64,000 bases of DNA from assembly GCF_003286085.1 (NCBI RefSeq), contig NW_020825312.1:1178001-1242000 (forward strand), in the 5' to 3' direction. Below are positions 22,111 through 36,100 of this stretch, in pieces. Position 1 is the first letter of the stretch; the number at the start of each line of letters is the position of its first letter. The translations under genes were made by a program, and so were the position numbers. The DNA comes from Drosophila persimilis (taxonomy: Eukaryota > Arthropoda > Insecta > Diptera > Drosophilidae). The notes below the pieces were generated by a model. The model saw only the letters and a program-made list of their open reading frames with translations, did not search any database and was not told the origin of the DNA.

Positions 22111-23503
22111 TACGTTGTATTAGCCCTTGCTGTGGCTCACAACGTTCCCACTCGTTTATATCGGAAAATATTATAAATTGGACACTTCTTGAAGCCTTGG
22201 AAAACACTATCTGCATACATAGAATTAAAACTTTTCGATTTTCGGCGTGGAATGTAATGAAAAGCAGAAAACAGAAAGCAAAACCAACCAATTGCGTTCG
22301 TCTGCATTAACAAGAAGCCCTTGCCAGACAGGTAAAAGCTGGCAACGGATGAAAGTAAAAAGCGAAAATCGATATGAGCATAACAGCTGCTGGTCAGCGA
22401 CCAAGGACCCCGGACAAGCTTGGCCTCCATTCAATTTTGAAACAATTAGTACTTGCACAGAGCCAGGGCGCTTCGAGTGCCAAGCACCGAAAAACAGAGC
22501 ATCGAGTACTGGGCAAAGGTAAGTGGCTCCTTTTGTAAAACCCATTCTGTGGAGGAGCTTGCGGAGGGAGAGAATTTCGATGGAAAAGCATTCATAATCG
22601 ATACAGCCTGTCCTTAACTCAAATACTTATCTATTTGAATAATTAAAAAGCAGGCGAAATTAGCTTTGACCGAGACCAACCGCTTTCAAATGGCAAATTC
22701 AAATGCATTCTGTCTCTAAAAACTTTGTGCTTTGTAGCATATTGAGAGAGAGCGCCTTGAAAGTTTTATTTTTGGCAATTTCAATATTTATTCCGCCAGT
22801 CGAGCTGTCCTTCATTTCGGTTGCGAGTGGAGGAAAACTTTTGCCAACTATTAGCGAAAGCGCCGAACAAACTGGCCAAGTTGTGGCAGCATCTCGCCTT
22901 GCTCTTCCTTGCTCTTCCTTGCTCCTTCTGGCCGGCTTCAACTTCAACTTCAACCTGGTGAAGAATTACGATGCATTGCAAAATTTATGATCCATTGAGC
23001 AGGCTGCTCTTGCTGCCGGCGGAAGCGGAAATCTTCCGTGCGGAGTCGAAGAAGTTCCGTAACTGCAATTGTGTGCGTGTAAACATATTGGCTGCCTTCG
23101 AGGATATTTACGGTTCCGTTTCACCGTGTGTCATTGATGTACGGGCTGTGCGGTGCCATTCTGTTCCGTATGCAAAGGACGGGCAGTCCTTCCTAGCTGT
23201 CCTGGCAGTCCTGGCAGTCCTCATGGCGTGTTGAATGTGTCGTGTGGCAAAGCATGAAAAATGGCAAATTAACTGAAATTAATGGCAAGACATGAGCAAA
23301 TTTATTAAAATTGATACGCCTAAGCCGTGGCGTGGCGTGGCGGCAACTTTCTAACTTCATTTAAAGGATTTATGTCGACAACCTGACTTGACTCAAGCCC
23401 TCCAAGCCGCTCGCAGCTGCCCGAAGCTACTGCTACGTATAGTCCTGGCCAAATACTAAGCCCAGTGCAAATATCAATCAAAAGTCAAATCGATAAGACT
23501 TAC
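22111..23503. other. Gene-free DNA
   Basis: No gene is supported. A CTTGCTCTTCCTTGCTC repeat lies near 22897-22924, and a GGCAGTCCT repeat at about 23192-23222. An AAG/GTAAGT donor-like site occurs at 22518-22524, but no acceptable partner exon was identified. Confidence 0.45.
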
Positions 23504-23661
23504 CCGGGGTCCGAAGACGTATTCGCCGCCGCATCTTGTTGATTGACCAGGCCGTAAATCATCTGGCTTAAGTTATCAATATGGGTATTAGGTTGCTTTC
23601 TCTTTCCCCACGACGTACATTTTTCTCCATCCGTTGAAGTTTTCGTTTCAACGCATTTTAT
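23504..23661 (-). other. Candidate minus-strand coding exon with a strong splice donor
   Basis: On the minus strand the frame is open for 52 codons up to an exon end at 23504, which abuts a perfect GTAAGT donor. The reading includes KRKQPNTHIDNLSQ followed by MIYGLVNQQDAAANTSSDP. Its codon pattern is more regular than the flanks, with G or C at many third positions near the 3' end. No pyrimidine-rich acceptor is obvious upstream, so the exon could instead begin at the ATG at 23562-23560 as a first coding exon of 19 codons. I do not recognise the protein, and no following exon could be assigned. Confidence 0.25.
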
Positions 23662-26600
23662 TTATTTATGGTTTCAATTTGCTTGTAAGTAATTAAGCTG
23701 CGTTTGTCTGGATTAGTGGCGGACTCTGAAGAGCCCGGAGAAGCCTGTCAAAACAACGGACTGACAGCCCCGGCTTTCAGTTTCAATTTGCAGTCAGTTA
23801 AGGATCGATATTCGATATAAAAATGGGCAATCCTAAGCAGGGAAATGTGGTTAAGGCGGAAAAGCCATGTAATTCTCAGTCATGAGATTAAAATCTCCTA
23901 GTTGAAAACAGTCGAGGCTTTCATTTCATTTAGCCAATTGCCACGGTCAGTCTCAAAATGATTATGTTTTACCTTTTCGGGTCTTATCCTGTTCGTTTTA
24001 ACAGCTTGGTCCCTAATGATGACAAATGTATAAAGACAAAAACTCTGGGAGCGAGTTCAAAGGTCAGACAGGGACGCATATGTTGGGACAGTGTCCATCT
24101 GGCCGAGCCGCTCATTTCGTCTGCATGCAAATGAGTTTATTTGAATTTTAAATGTGTAAATTGTGCCGGTCTTGGTGTCCTGGGCGTGGTGACTGTCTTT
24201 TTTCCCTTCCCATATCCGTTTACGACCCGGCCATGGCCGTTTGTCACTGATAACGGCCAAGAAAAGGCCGGCCAAATGAAAATTGCAGCAGCATCAGCAA
24301 CAACACAAATGCTGTAATGGAACAATGGCCGCAATGACAACAATGGTAGACGGACCTCCTCCTCCATGGTACATGGCCCTTTCCCCCCCCTCCCCTTACC
24401 CCTACTCTGCCTGGACTCATCTCAGACTCTGTGAAGGAACAGGCAGAGCTACAGGAGGAGAAATAATCATTTCCGTTTCCGCCCACGTTCAAGTCCTTTA
24501 TCTCTTTCAAATTTTCGTTATTGTTATGCGTTTTAAAAAGGTTGCCTTGATTCACACACACACACACACACGAATACACGCATAAAAAAAAACCCTCAAA
24601 AAGGAAACCAAAAAAAAAAGAGAGAAATTGTTGTCTCACCTGGTAATTTCCGGCATCGGAATTATCTTGTACACCATGCGTATACGAGTATACTTAATAT
24701 ATGTTATTTGCCTTTACCCTTGCCTTTGCCTTTGCATGAGCTTCGCTGTTTTGTAGTTTCTCTCGGGTATGCCACTGACAGGTTTTTAATTAATGCGAAA
24801 TATGGAAAAGATGAAGAAGCATTCGAGGGAAAGCTTCGAGCAGTCGCGAGAGGGTATTTTGGCTAATCGATTTTCCCGCCACAGTCAAGTTCATTAACAC
24901 GACACACAGCACGAAACTTTCCAGCACGCATCAAAGCAAATGGAAACGAAGCACAAACCTTAATAGCCGGCAAGCTGATACCCTGTGGGGATTTTTGTAA
25001 CCTTTAATAGAAGTAGTTGACAAATTTAGCACGTACAAATCGCTATTTCTCTACTATTTCGCGTCGGAATTGAATCAAATTTTTGTCCAATTAAGAAACG
25101 TAATTGAATTTAAAATAAAAAATTTGTTTAAAAAATCTTCAAAACAAATATTCCGCTTTTTCTTCACTTATGCAGCAATTCTGTTCATTAGTTGCTCAAT
25201 ATCTTGCTACCCTTTAAGGGATTCATGTTCGGAAAACTAACCCAATAAAAGGATGAAGGACGCATAAATTTCGTTACACGTTTTCGTTTTGGGTGATTTT
25301 TTTATGGCATTTCAATTAAGTTGCATAAATTAAAAGTTACCTGACTCTGCTCTGGCTGCTAACTTTCGGTTGGATCGGGGATGTGGGAATGTGGGAATGT
25401 GGGAATGTGTTCGAGGGTGCGGTCTATAAATCACAACAGCCGCTAATTTGATTAGCCAAGTTGGCGCATCCATTTTTAGCACTCTGAGGGCTTTCGGCTT
25501 TTATCAGGTTAATGGGGTCGCAGGTGTGTGTGCCTGGTGCCAGCGAAAGTTTTCTTTGGGATATTACTCTTAAGTCATTTACATGGGACGGTAATTTACG
25601 AGCCAGAGCCGGATAGAGTCAATCAATTTGATACATAAATTTGCATTTTCCTTTGATTAAGTTGCAAAGAGCTGAAACCATTTAGTTGTTTGAGATTTTG
25701 CTAAATTTTTGACTAAGATCCCAAGTAACTTTTTCTTTGTGACTTCTAGGAAAACGTTGAATAGGGAAAAGAAATGTTTTATATTATCGTTTCGCGTGCA
25801 AAGGCTAAAAATGAAATAAAACATACTGAGGGAGACGCAGAAGCAGAAGTAGAGGCAGAGCCAGAGCCTGAGTGGAAAAACAAGAAGAAAACTGCGGCTA
25901 ACTGACGGGAGCTTGACAAGATGCCAAAAACAGCGAGAGAATTCTTGTGGTCTGTGTTGTTGGCGTGGCAGACGTAGTGGCAGCGGGGGAGGCAATGCAT
26001 GGCGGCTGAGGATTGCCTCGAAGCGAGGAGGCGTACCATAAAAAGGTGTGGCAACTGTTGCGGCTTCCCTTGGACAGAGAGCAAGAGAGATGTGCCGGGG
26101 CTTTTTGCTTAGATAAACTGTCATGATTTAAATAGCAGAAAAACTTTGTAGTTACTCTGGCATAGGAACAAATGCGAAAACTCTTGTGTGGCAGAGAGGG
26201 AGATGGCCACAGATAGACAGAGGCATATACAGAGACAGTGAGAGGAGAAAATCCCAGATAGATGGAGAGGAAGAGACAGAGACAGTCATAGTGTGGGACA
26301 AGAGAGACAGTCATAGAGTGAGTGTGTAGCTGTGTCATTTTTCAGCATGGCAACTGTCATCTTGCGTTTGTCACATTCTCCTGCATTGTGGCATCGGTAC
26401 AGTTTCTCCTGCCCCACATCTTCCTTCTCCTTCTCCACCTCCACCTCCACTTCCTCATTCTTGTTGATTGAATAAACAGGGAATCCCAAACTGGTGTGTG
26501 TGTGTATTCTACGCCAGCTCCCCCCGCTTTCACACTGAAAACTTTTTTGACATGGGACCGACGTGTATGTGTATGTGTCTGTGTCTGTGTCCGTGCCCCT

Positions 26601-26924
26601 ACGAGCATCTGCTTATGTTTTTGTTGGTGCACAGCCATGGTTAAAGTATAAAAATAATATTTACATGCTGGCTAAAATAGTCAAAAAGCCTTTTTCACCG
26701 TTACACTCACACACACTCATACACTCTTACTTACGGACATGGTCTCAAATGTACAGAAACGTTCAAGTTTTTGTTGGAAAAATACGAATATTTCGGAACC
26801 AGAACAAGAGGTGTTTCAGCACCAAAGGTCATACCAAAATATAACTATCAGCCAGGCTCTGTTTTTCACATTCACAAAAGTTTTCCGATTTACTTTTGAA
26901 TACACATAAATTGGAGCTCCCGTT
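23662..26924. repeat. Gene-free DNA with microsatellites and GA-rich tracts
   Basis: A (CA)9 run at 24553-24571, a CTTTGC/CCTTTG hexamer run at about 24710-24735, an 8-bp tandem (ATGTGGGA) of three and a half units at 25381-25409, an AGACAGAG-rich tract at 26190-26320, and a GTGTATGTGTCT tract at 26561-26594 are visible. The long minus frames at 25657-26338 read through these low-complexity tracts and are not called. Confidence 0.55.
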
Positions 26925-27190
26925 TTCACGTTTCGTTTTCAAAACGAAAACGTTTTCTTTGACGAAATGACAAGTAAACGGCATTTTATACAACGAAACG
27001 ATCCTCAATTGCAAAAGGCAGAAAATCGATGACTTATTGATGCATTTACATAAACTTGACACCTATATCAGGGTAACCAAACGTTTGATTTCTTCATAAA
27101 TAATTTTATTTTAACCCGGCCAGGGCCACAACAACACCTTAAAACGAAAATGAAACGTTTTGGCTGAAAACGAAATCCGCAAAAGTAAGT
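26925..27190. repeat. Cluster of CGTTTTC/GAAAACG motifs with a perfect palindrome
   Basis: TTTCGTTTT (26931-26939) and AAAACGAAA (26941-26949) form 9-bp inverted arms around one C. The same GAAAACG or AAACGTTT words recur at about 26924-26957, 26990-27000, 27080, 27140-27175 and 27190. The density exceeds what the base composition would suggest. The function is unknown. Confidence 0.4.
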
Positions 27191-30100
27191 GAAAAACGGA
27201 GCCTGCCTGTATATGAATTGCTTTATATTTTTAGTTATTTTTTTCAATTTAGTACATATTTATCGTTTTATTCACTCCTTAAGTTTCCGGACATTAATGA
27301 GTTTATTAATTTGTCCAGAACAATTAACTGATATTTTTAATAAATATTGCTTTTAAAGCTGAGAGCCCAGCTTGTAATTAAACAATAAATAATGGAAAAT
27401 GCAATGCAAACAAAGGGCAAATTTATAAAACTGTCAGCATCTAGTGACAGACAGGGGAACACACATACACACAGATGTTGGTTGGACATTTCAGGATATG
27501 TGGGATAAACAGCTGTGAGTAGGGGCTGAGGCTGAGCCTGGGGCTGGGGCTGGTAGATGAGACCCCATGTGACAGGACATGGCAGTGCCGCTCTCATTTA
27601 AAATTAATTATACGACGAGTGTTGCCACAGCGTTGCATCATTCGCTTAATCGCTCGTTTACTGACGCATTGCGACGACCGAGCGGAACAGACGATGCCAG
27701 AGAGAATGAGAGCAGGATGTATGTCGAGATAGGGGGAGAGAAATGTAGAGAGATGGAGTACTGTTATTAGTATCTAATTAATGTGAGTTGGCTCTTCATT
27801 TGCGGTATTTTTATGTAACCAGCGTAAAACTAAAATATGACCTTCTTCTTCTGGGCACTGTGTAAGACTACAAAACACACAATAAATGACTCGGAACCTA
27901 ATAATGAGTTGAACAAAAATTAAAAAAAAAATATATAGCAGGACAATAGAAGAGGTAGAGGTAGGTAGAGATTACCATGTTAATATTATTGAATAAAATT
28001 AAGTAGTTCCACTTCTACCAATCCCTTCTATTCCGTGTTTACCTACTTTGTTAAAGAAGTCTCTCCTCTAAATATAAATAATTTATATAGCTTCATAAAA
28101 AGTGGAAATTCAACCCATGCTAATACAGTTATCATTTTAATAATTGAATTCATTAATATGAAATATCATATTATATAAAATCTGTTTTTTGGGAAACTCA
28201 ATACCTTCATTGGTATTTGGGGGGCCTCTCTTTCGTGTAATTTGGAAAATTAAATGGCCCCTTACCGCATAGTAAAATCAAGCATTGAACCACAGTTCCA
28301 TCAACTTACTGTAGGAACTTTAATTTTGGGTTAAGAATGATAAGATACGAATGGATAATATAGGAAAAATTGCCATTAAATATTAAATGTGAGACCATAG
28401 ATATTTAATATGCCGCTCTTTATTTTGTTTTAACAAAATACCTAAAAACAAATAAAAGCTGGGTAAATTATATTTATTTAAAAAATCAATGAGCTAATTC
28501 GAATATTATCAGTAGATTTACAATTCATATTTATGGCTCAATGGCTTTAGTTTCCAATCCAACTAACCATGTATTTCATTGAGTATTATTATTTTTGAAA
28601 ATTTTGACTGTTTTGGGCATTGCATTTCTTTTCATGGCATTTCTGTCTGCCCAAAACTTCATTCTTTCCGCACAACTGAATGCAAAATAATTGAACACAC
28701 ACAAAAAACACAGTCACACTCACAGAAACAACCACAGCCACAGATATCGAATATGTTATTTCGTTTTTTCTGTTCGTTTTTGTTTGTTCAGATTCATTGA
28801 GCCTTTTGCTTTTCGCTTTTGTGAGCGGAGCCCCGCAAGGAAATTGAAAGCGTATCGAAAAGCCAACCACGCGGTCAATGCGGCAAACAGTGCAAACAAA
28901 AGTTTTATACGAACAGATATATATACATACATATGTATATATGTGTTCGTTGGGTGTGTGTGGGATTGTGAGAGCATGTGTGTGCGTGAGAGCTTATGCG
29001 TGTGCGAGGGGCCATAAAACAGAAATTAGTTGCAATTGGAGTTTGCGTTTTGCTTTTGCGTTTTGGTTTTGTTGCGGTTGGTTCGGTCAGACCGTCGTCA
29101 TGTAGCTCTACAGCTGTCCCAGCTGTCCTAGCACTCTGTTTCACCACAGCCCCCGTCTGGGCCCTGGTGCCTTCTTCGTTTCCGGTTTGGCTTGGGCAAA
29201 AGGGCAACTATCAGAAAATTCACATACTAATTTATAAAGTTTTTTTGCCCACTGCACAGGGCAGCATCAAAAAGAAAGAAAGAAATAGGAATACTCGCAC
29301 TCGCACTCGCACTCTCACTAGCAGTGGCAGTGGCACTAGCATAAATATTGAAAATAGATATTTGCTGGTTGCTGGTTTGCGTTCGCTTAAATATGTATGC
29401 ACCGGAAATGCGTGTTAATAGAACGGAAACGGATGTGCCAATCCAACGTACAGATTCTATTGCCGTTTGAGTGGCATAATTGCAATACAACTTATTGATT
29501 ATTTTAATGGAACTGATATTGCCTAATTGGATTGGTATTCATTTGTAGGAGCTAATATTTAATTGAGTGCTACCTTAATAGATTAAAATCATAGCTCCGT
29601 TGAGAGTTGAGATTTTTGTTGCTTGCGTCAAACAAATTTGGGGTCTTTAACAAATACAATTTAACCGAATTTTCCATTATCCATTATCGAGCTAAGCGTT
29701 GTATAAAAGCAACATAACATATATAGATACTATCAACCCTAATTGGTTTACATTTCGAATATCATCTAATTATCAACAGCGACAGCAATAGCGACAGCGA
29801 CAGCGACAACCCGAAAGAGCATTTAATCAAATTGCTGTATAATTTGATCAATTTAAATCTCGGACTACGGGACCAAATTTATGAAATAGAGACTGTATTT
29901 ATCTAGTCATCGTAGTTAATACGCAGAAATTCGAAAAATATGGGGGTCCCACTTGACCGAGACAAAAAATATTTGCGTCGACACATAGCAATCACAAAAA
30001 TTGATCAAATATTTTGTACGTCATTTTGAATTGACACAATCAACAAATCAGAAACCGTGTCCATCAATATGATATTTACTGTATGCGGAAAAAACAATTG

Positions 30101-33100
30101 CCACCCACCAAAACGAGTATTTTGCTGTTTCTTTTGTCTCGATTGGGAATAAATCGAGTTTGGGTGGAAGTGGATGGCAAATGCCATGCACTTGACTGCG
30201 AACGAAAAAGTTTGTAGTCGAAAAACATTTTTCGCATACAGAGGCAGATGCAGTGGCAGAGGCAGAGGCAGGAATGTGTGTCGAATTTTTTTCTGCTGCA
30301 TTTCATTTTCGGCATTTTGTCTGTGTCTATTTTATACGTTGGTAATAAGAGTATGTGCTGCACCTGTGCTCACTTTTCGGCATATTTTATCTGATATTTA
30401 TATTTTATTTATTTCATATATTTTTATCCATGTTTTATGACTCAACAACTGGCAGGTGTACCAATTAGTTGCAGCATTTTTTTGGCCAAAAATTTGTGAA
30501 ATATTTAAATAATTTTCGACTGGCACAAAATTGATTTATGTACGCTATAATTGCACCAATTGAATTCTGGGTCATAGGGATTTCTCACACAATACATATA
30601 GAAGTTCGTGTGTGTAGGAGGACACGCCTATGTGCTATGCATAGAGTAGGATGTGTAATGTCTGCGCCATATGAAATGTTCTGGCAAATATTTAAGAATT
30701 CAATCAATGGTTACTAAAGTACAAAGTTAAATGGGAAATAAAAGCACTTCGTTTCATGTTTATTTTGCAACTACAAACTCGTATAATTTAAACGCTTTTG
30801 TATCTATAGCAATCACTTTGTTAAGTCCCTGCGGCCATTAAATATAAATATAATATTATTCATCATTTGGTTACTTTTTAGTTCACTTTTTTCTTAGTAA
30901 GCCTGGTTTATTGTGGCTGCTGGACAAAAAGCAGGCCTTTCATGGTAGCCGCTTATCCTGTTTTGTTATCGGTAAATTCCATGCGGAAATCAGCTTAAAA
31001 TATTAGCAAAAATATTTAAAAAAGAGAAACATATTTATAAATTTATGGACTCAATAGTCGGATTCGCTTTCAATATGCATTTCAAACAGAACCGATATAA
31101 AAACGACGTTTTATATAAATAAATAAAAGCACGCTTAAGAGCTTAGCGTTTTAGTTGCCAACCAAACCAATAAGTTTTTCTTTTTGCTGGCTTTTCTTAC
31201 TGCCACCATTTCTCCTTTCCTCTATCACCATCGCCATCGCCCTCTCACTCTATGTAGATGTGGATACGAACCCGGGTAAAGGCTTTGGCAGGGCAGCTGC
31301 CGGCAGGTGGCATTTCAAATGATGGGGCGGATTAGTCTGAATTCTTTAAAGTGGCTGTGGCGATGTGGCGTTAAAATTACTGTAGATTGGTTTTTTATGT
31401 AAGTATTGGGAGTAATAAAGCTAAGGTTTTCATATTTTCCCACCGTATCCAAATTTGTTTGCTTATTATGGGTCGCACTCTCGCAAATTCGTTGGATAAA
31501 CAGTTTCAATTGCCGAATGTCTAGTTTATTTGCACTTCAGCTCCCCGTTAAGTCTATTATTTACGTAGCCCCAGACAAACGAGGGCGACAGGCACTTATG
31601 AAAAAACCAAGACCAAAGTCGAATATCCTAAGGTACTATCCTAGGTACTATTTACACATGAGGTGCGAATTTAGCTTAAAGTTATGGAAAAAAAGAAGAC
31701 CATTCTTAAGTTTAGAGAGGTCCCAGTTTGGGGTGAGGTGTGGTGTTTTTGTGCGTCATACGGAACTCCAAATTTCATTCACCATTTGCACTGTTTAAGC
31801 TGCTTTACGAAGAAAGTTCCGACAGCATTTCATGCAACTAATTTAATTTTCCCTCCGTTTTTTTTGTTGGTTTTTTTTCTGTATTTTTCTCCCTCTGCAT
31901 TTTTGCATTTCTACTCCACAAACGACGCTCGCGTATGATGTTGATTTAACTCATTTTCCCTGTTGACTTTCATGCGCGTAATTTTTATGTCAACAACCCG
32001 CACGATGTCGGTTACCAGCCCTGTGCTCCACAGGCAGTTGTTGCCACTGGTTTCTGCCAGCTAAGCGAGTTTTAATGAATGAGCCACAAATTGGCTGAAT
32101 GAGCGGTGGCAAGGCTATTCCCTGCTTCCCTTCCCTTCCCTCCCCCTATTGGTCAGGGCCAAAGGCCAAGAGTTGGTGACGTCAATTCGTGTTTATGATG
32201 GGAGTAATTGGTATAGGTGCTCTCCTCAGTTCAGTGGAAGCAGAATCAAGGTATTGACTTGTTTCTTCCTGCTTTTGAGGTTTCGCGAACCACATGAGTA
32301 CCAGCTGTTTCTGCTGTATCTCGTGGATCCGCCATCCGCCATGAATATTAATGAGAAATCTAATTGGATTTAGAAGCAAATGAATTTTTAATACCCAGAT
32401 ACGAAAGTATTCTTACACCAGGAGCAAATAAACACTGAACACACATTCTCAGTGCAACTCACTCGGGATAAGGATAGTGATAACGAAAAGGATAAGAATA
32501 GGGATGGGAAGGAATGAAAACTAATTTTTACTTACAATAATTAGAACGGAAAACTAATTAAAAATATTGTGTGCCCCTGTGGTACTGAGGTCAGCGTGGA
32601 AATAATAAATGGGTTTATGGAGAACAAATATTACTAAGAAAAACATTCATATATCTATTGGGAATGGGTGAACATTAATTATATTAAAATATTCTACGAT
32701 TAAGTCGCCATCAAAGATATGCTGCTCAAATTACTCCATTACTGAAATTACTGAAAACAAAACAAAAATAAAGAAGAAACCCTCGCACTTATTAACTGTT
32801 GCTCATGGCGATAATATCCCAAAGCAGAAGCTTTTCACAGTCAGGGTAACATATTTAGTCAATGGATACTTATGCGTGCGTATACTCGTTGATGAACAGC
32901 AACAAAAACTCTGTGTTCTGTGTTCGCAATTTGAAATTTACAGGAAACCCAATGGAAAATTGTCAAGTGGCACAAAATCAAAGCACGCACAAAATTATAA
33001 TTATTTTATGTGTGGAAAAAGCGATGCATACGTAAACAGCCAGCCGCAACGTCACAGCGTGATGGAACGTGGGCTGATCGTGAAGTTTCTGGATGGTTCT

Positions 33101-36100
33101 GGATGTTACTGTGATATTATGCAGCATCTCATTCATGACTCCTCTGCCTGCCCTCGCAACACTGTTGTGGCTCTAATTTTATGAAAATTACCAGAGTGTG
33201 GAGCATTTCTCTTTTACATAATGCAGGATACACACATGTGCGGCTGAGCCTGTGCCAGCGAAGCAAAGGCACACTCCCCCCCCACCCCAGATAGCACACC
33301 CACCCATACTCGTGCTATATATGCAGCAATTATCTATCAAAAGCAATTGTTGTACGACGCCTCTCATGCATCTCCTGCCCATGCTGACTTAATTGCTGCT
33401 TTTGCTTTTGATATGCAAAATTATGCACAGTTTATCAACGCTGCGATGCGTGTTACCGATGCGTCTGTCTCTGTCCTCCTCATTCCGTTCCGTTCCGTTC
33501 CGCTCCCCTTTATGCCACGGCCATTTTCCGCTCTCGCGAATTCAAATATTGTTTTCCGTCATTTGAGAAAAACACGACAATGAAACCGAATCCGAAATTT
33601 TTAGCCCTGAATGCATTTTGTTCGTTGGTCTCTTAGATTTTAATTGAAAATTGCGCATACGCAACGGTGCACGGAAAGCATTTCGTACACGGGATATTAT
33701 AGTAGTACTAAATCTGATTATAGCGTTTTTTATTTATGATGTAGTTAAGTCGCAAATGTCAAAAATCATTTTTCTTTAAAAATCAATTATCCCTTTCCCC
33801 TTTTTCTTGTTGTTGCATTAACTGCAAAGCGTATTGAATTCAGCGAATGTAATTAAATGAATGAAACCTCTACTTGAATTTATACATATTTATTTATTTT
33901 AATTTTAAATTTAAATCAGTTTTGCATTCCTGAACAGCCTGAACAGAGACTTTCCTGCCATCAATTATGCCATGCCCAAAAATCTGAGCAGATTCTCATT
34001 TCTCTTTCATAATATTTTTGTTGGCTTTCCTTCAGAAATTCTTTCACATGCTCATTTTCCATGGCCTGTTGCTTTTTTAAATATTATTTCATGAGAAAAA
34101 AGCTTAATGTGCAAAACCAAAGTTGGGAAAGGATAACCGCTTTTGCGGTTTTTCTCCATTCTCTTTTAAGCTCTCAGCACGCTTCATTTTGCTTAAAGAA
34201 AATGCAGATAAAGTTTTCTGTTTGCATAAAGACTACGTTGCGGGAAAGTGCGCAAAGTTTGTACCGATAGTTTGTTGGCGATAAAAAGATTGTGTACATC
34301 AATAGGTGAGCATGTGAATGAAACGTTTAAATTGTGAATTGGGTGGGAACACTTTAAGACAATTTAAGATGGGATTTATCCATTGGTCCGGCTTAATTTT
34401 AAAAGATTTTACATTCGGAGGAATCAGTACGAGGACTGCCGCAGATGCAACAAGTGAGCGCTTGCTCATAAAATTGCTACCCAAGTCTAAAAAACTTATG
34501 GGAGTTTTCTTTTCCGCTGTAAATGCCACTAGAAATTGTTGGCCGTGTTCTTGCAACTGTGGCAGCGCTGACTCTGCGCACTTTAATTTATGCAAATTTC
34601 CTGCTACGCGTGGCATTCCACCAGCCATACCGCTCCACCTCCACCGCCCGCTGAGCGAGTTGACACAATTTTGTGCCACTCAACATGTGGCGGGGACGCA
34701 GCAAAAGTCAAATTCAGAAGGAACAATGGGCTCGCTGAAAGCTGCTTAAGTGCCAAATGTCTTTGGACTTCAAGTCCTGGCTCCCTCCTCGTCTCTTCGT
34801 AATTTGTTGCAATTGTGAGGTGCTTAAAAAATGTATATTAGTTGAAATTTAATTTTCTGTTTGGCAACTTGGCTTCTTCCCTTTTCTTTTTCTTTTCCTG
34901 CTACTTTTTCTTTTTCGGCGTGCACGCTCTTTCGCATTCCTATTTTTACCGCATCCGCACTGTTTGTGCAGCGAAAAGTTTAGCAATGGAAGTGGAAATT
35001 ATGCAAAATACGTGGGGAGATGCAAAATATTATTACGCATACGCCAGGTGGGTCCCACATACCTGCTGGCAGGGCATTATGGCATGTGCTGCATGGAGTT
35101 TCCCCCACATCGAGTTCGACTGTGGCTGCCGCCTCAGCTGCACTGCAGTAACTTCAATTAGATTGCACTGCACATTTTTCATGTAATATCTGGGCTGAGA
35201 GGTCTGAGAGGTATTTGGGATCTGTGGTCTGGTGTCTGCTAGGTGTTGTTGGGGAAACTTTTCCATATAATTAAATTTTTCATGAATTTTTGGCCCAAAG
35301 GAAGTGCCAAATGTGGAAAGAAAGCGTGTCTTCATTAGCGGCTTCAAAGTTTATACTCGCAAAACTAAAAGAGAGCTCACTGATGCATCGCTTGTCAGTT
35401 CTTATCAAGTGGGAGCTGTATTTTATTCATTCCCTTTATTTCAGGTACCTTCAGCACTTTTATTATACGAACACTTGAATTAAAGACTTTATTATTTCAT
35501 CATTTTCCACATTTTCCACAGACAATTGAGCAATTTTAAAAGTTTCAATCCCAGGGATTACATGAGCTTCCCTCGAGCCAGTTAATTGTTGGAAATGCAA
35601 ACAACACGGTCTCCTTTTTTTGGTGCTCTTCCAGTTTTGATATACGGCTGTGGAATAACTTTCTTTGGGCGGCTTTGCTCACATAGATGAAGATCCAAAG
35701 ATACGAAGATATCAAGTTAAGTGCTTAAATGTTGCTTTAAAACATTTTAATGGCCCGTCCTTCCTTGCCCAGCCCGGCCCTGCCTTGTCTTGTGTGCCCT
35801 TCTTGTCTGGGCCCCCCCAAGTATAAAAATGTCATAAAATTTTAAACAAGTCCTTTAACTTTTGTCGGCGGTACCGCCTTGAATGCCTATGCTGTGTCTT
35901 ACTGTGCTTTTCTGTGCCTAAGTGCATTGAGTTCAATTTGGAAACTGCTTCGTCGGCGATAAGCGCCAAAGCACTTAAAATGCTTTATTTCCACTTCAGC
36001 TACAAAGCAATTTTATTAGCTTTAGAAAATTACAACAAAGTCTGCGTCGACGTTGTCGTTGTCGTCGGCAGCTGCAGCACAAAATTATGATGACTTTTTA

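Noticed and set aside
25657-26338. Overlapping 100-155 codon minus-strand frames
   Set aside because: They derive from the AGACAGAG and GCAGAGGCAGAG simple repeats on the opposite strand.
32385-32420. ATACCCAGATACGAAAGTAT, possibly a DINE-1 end
   Set aside because: The match to TATACCCAATACT is too short and imperfect, and nothing downstream resembles the element.
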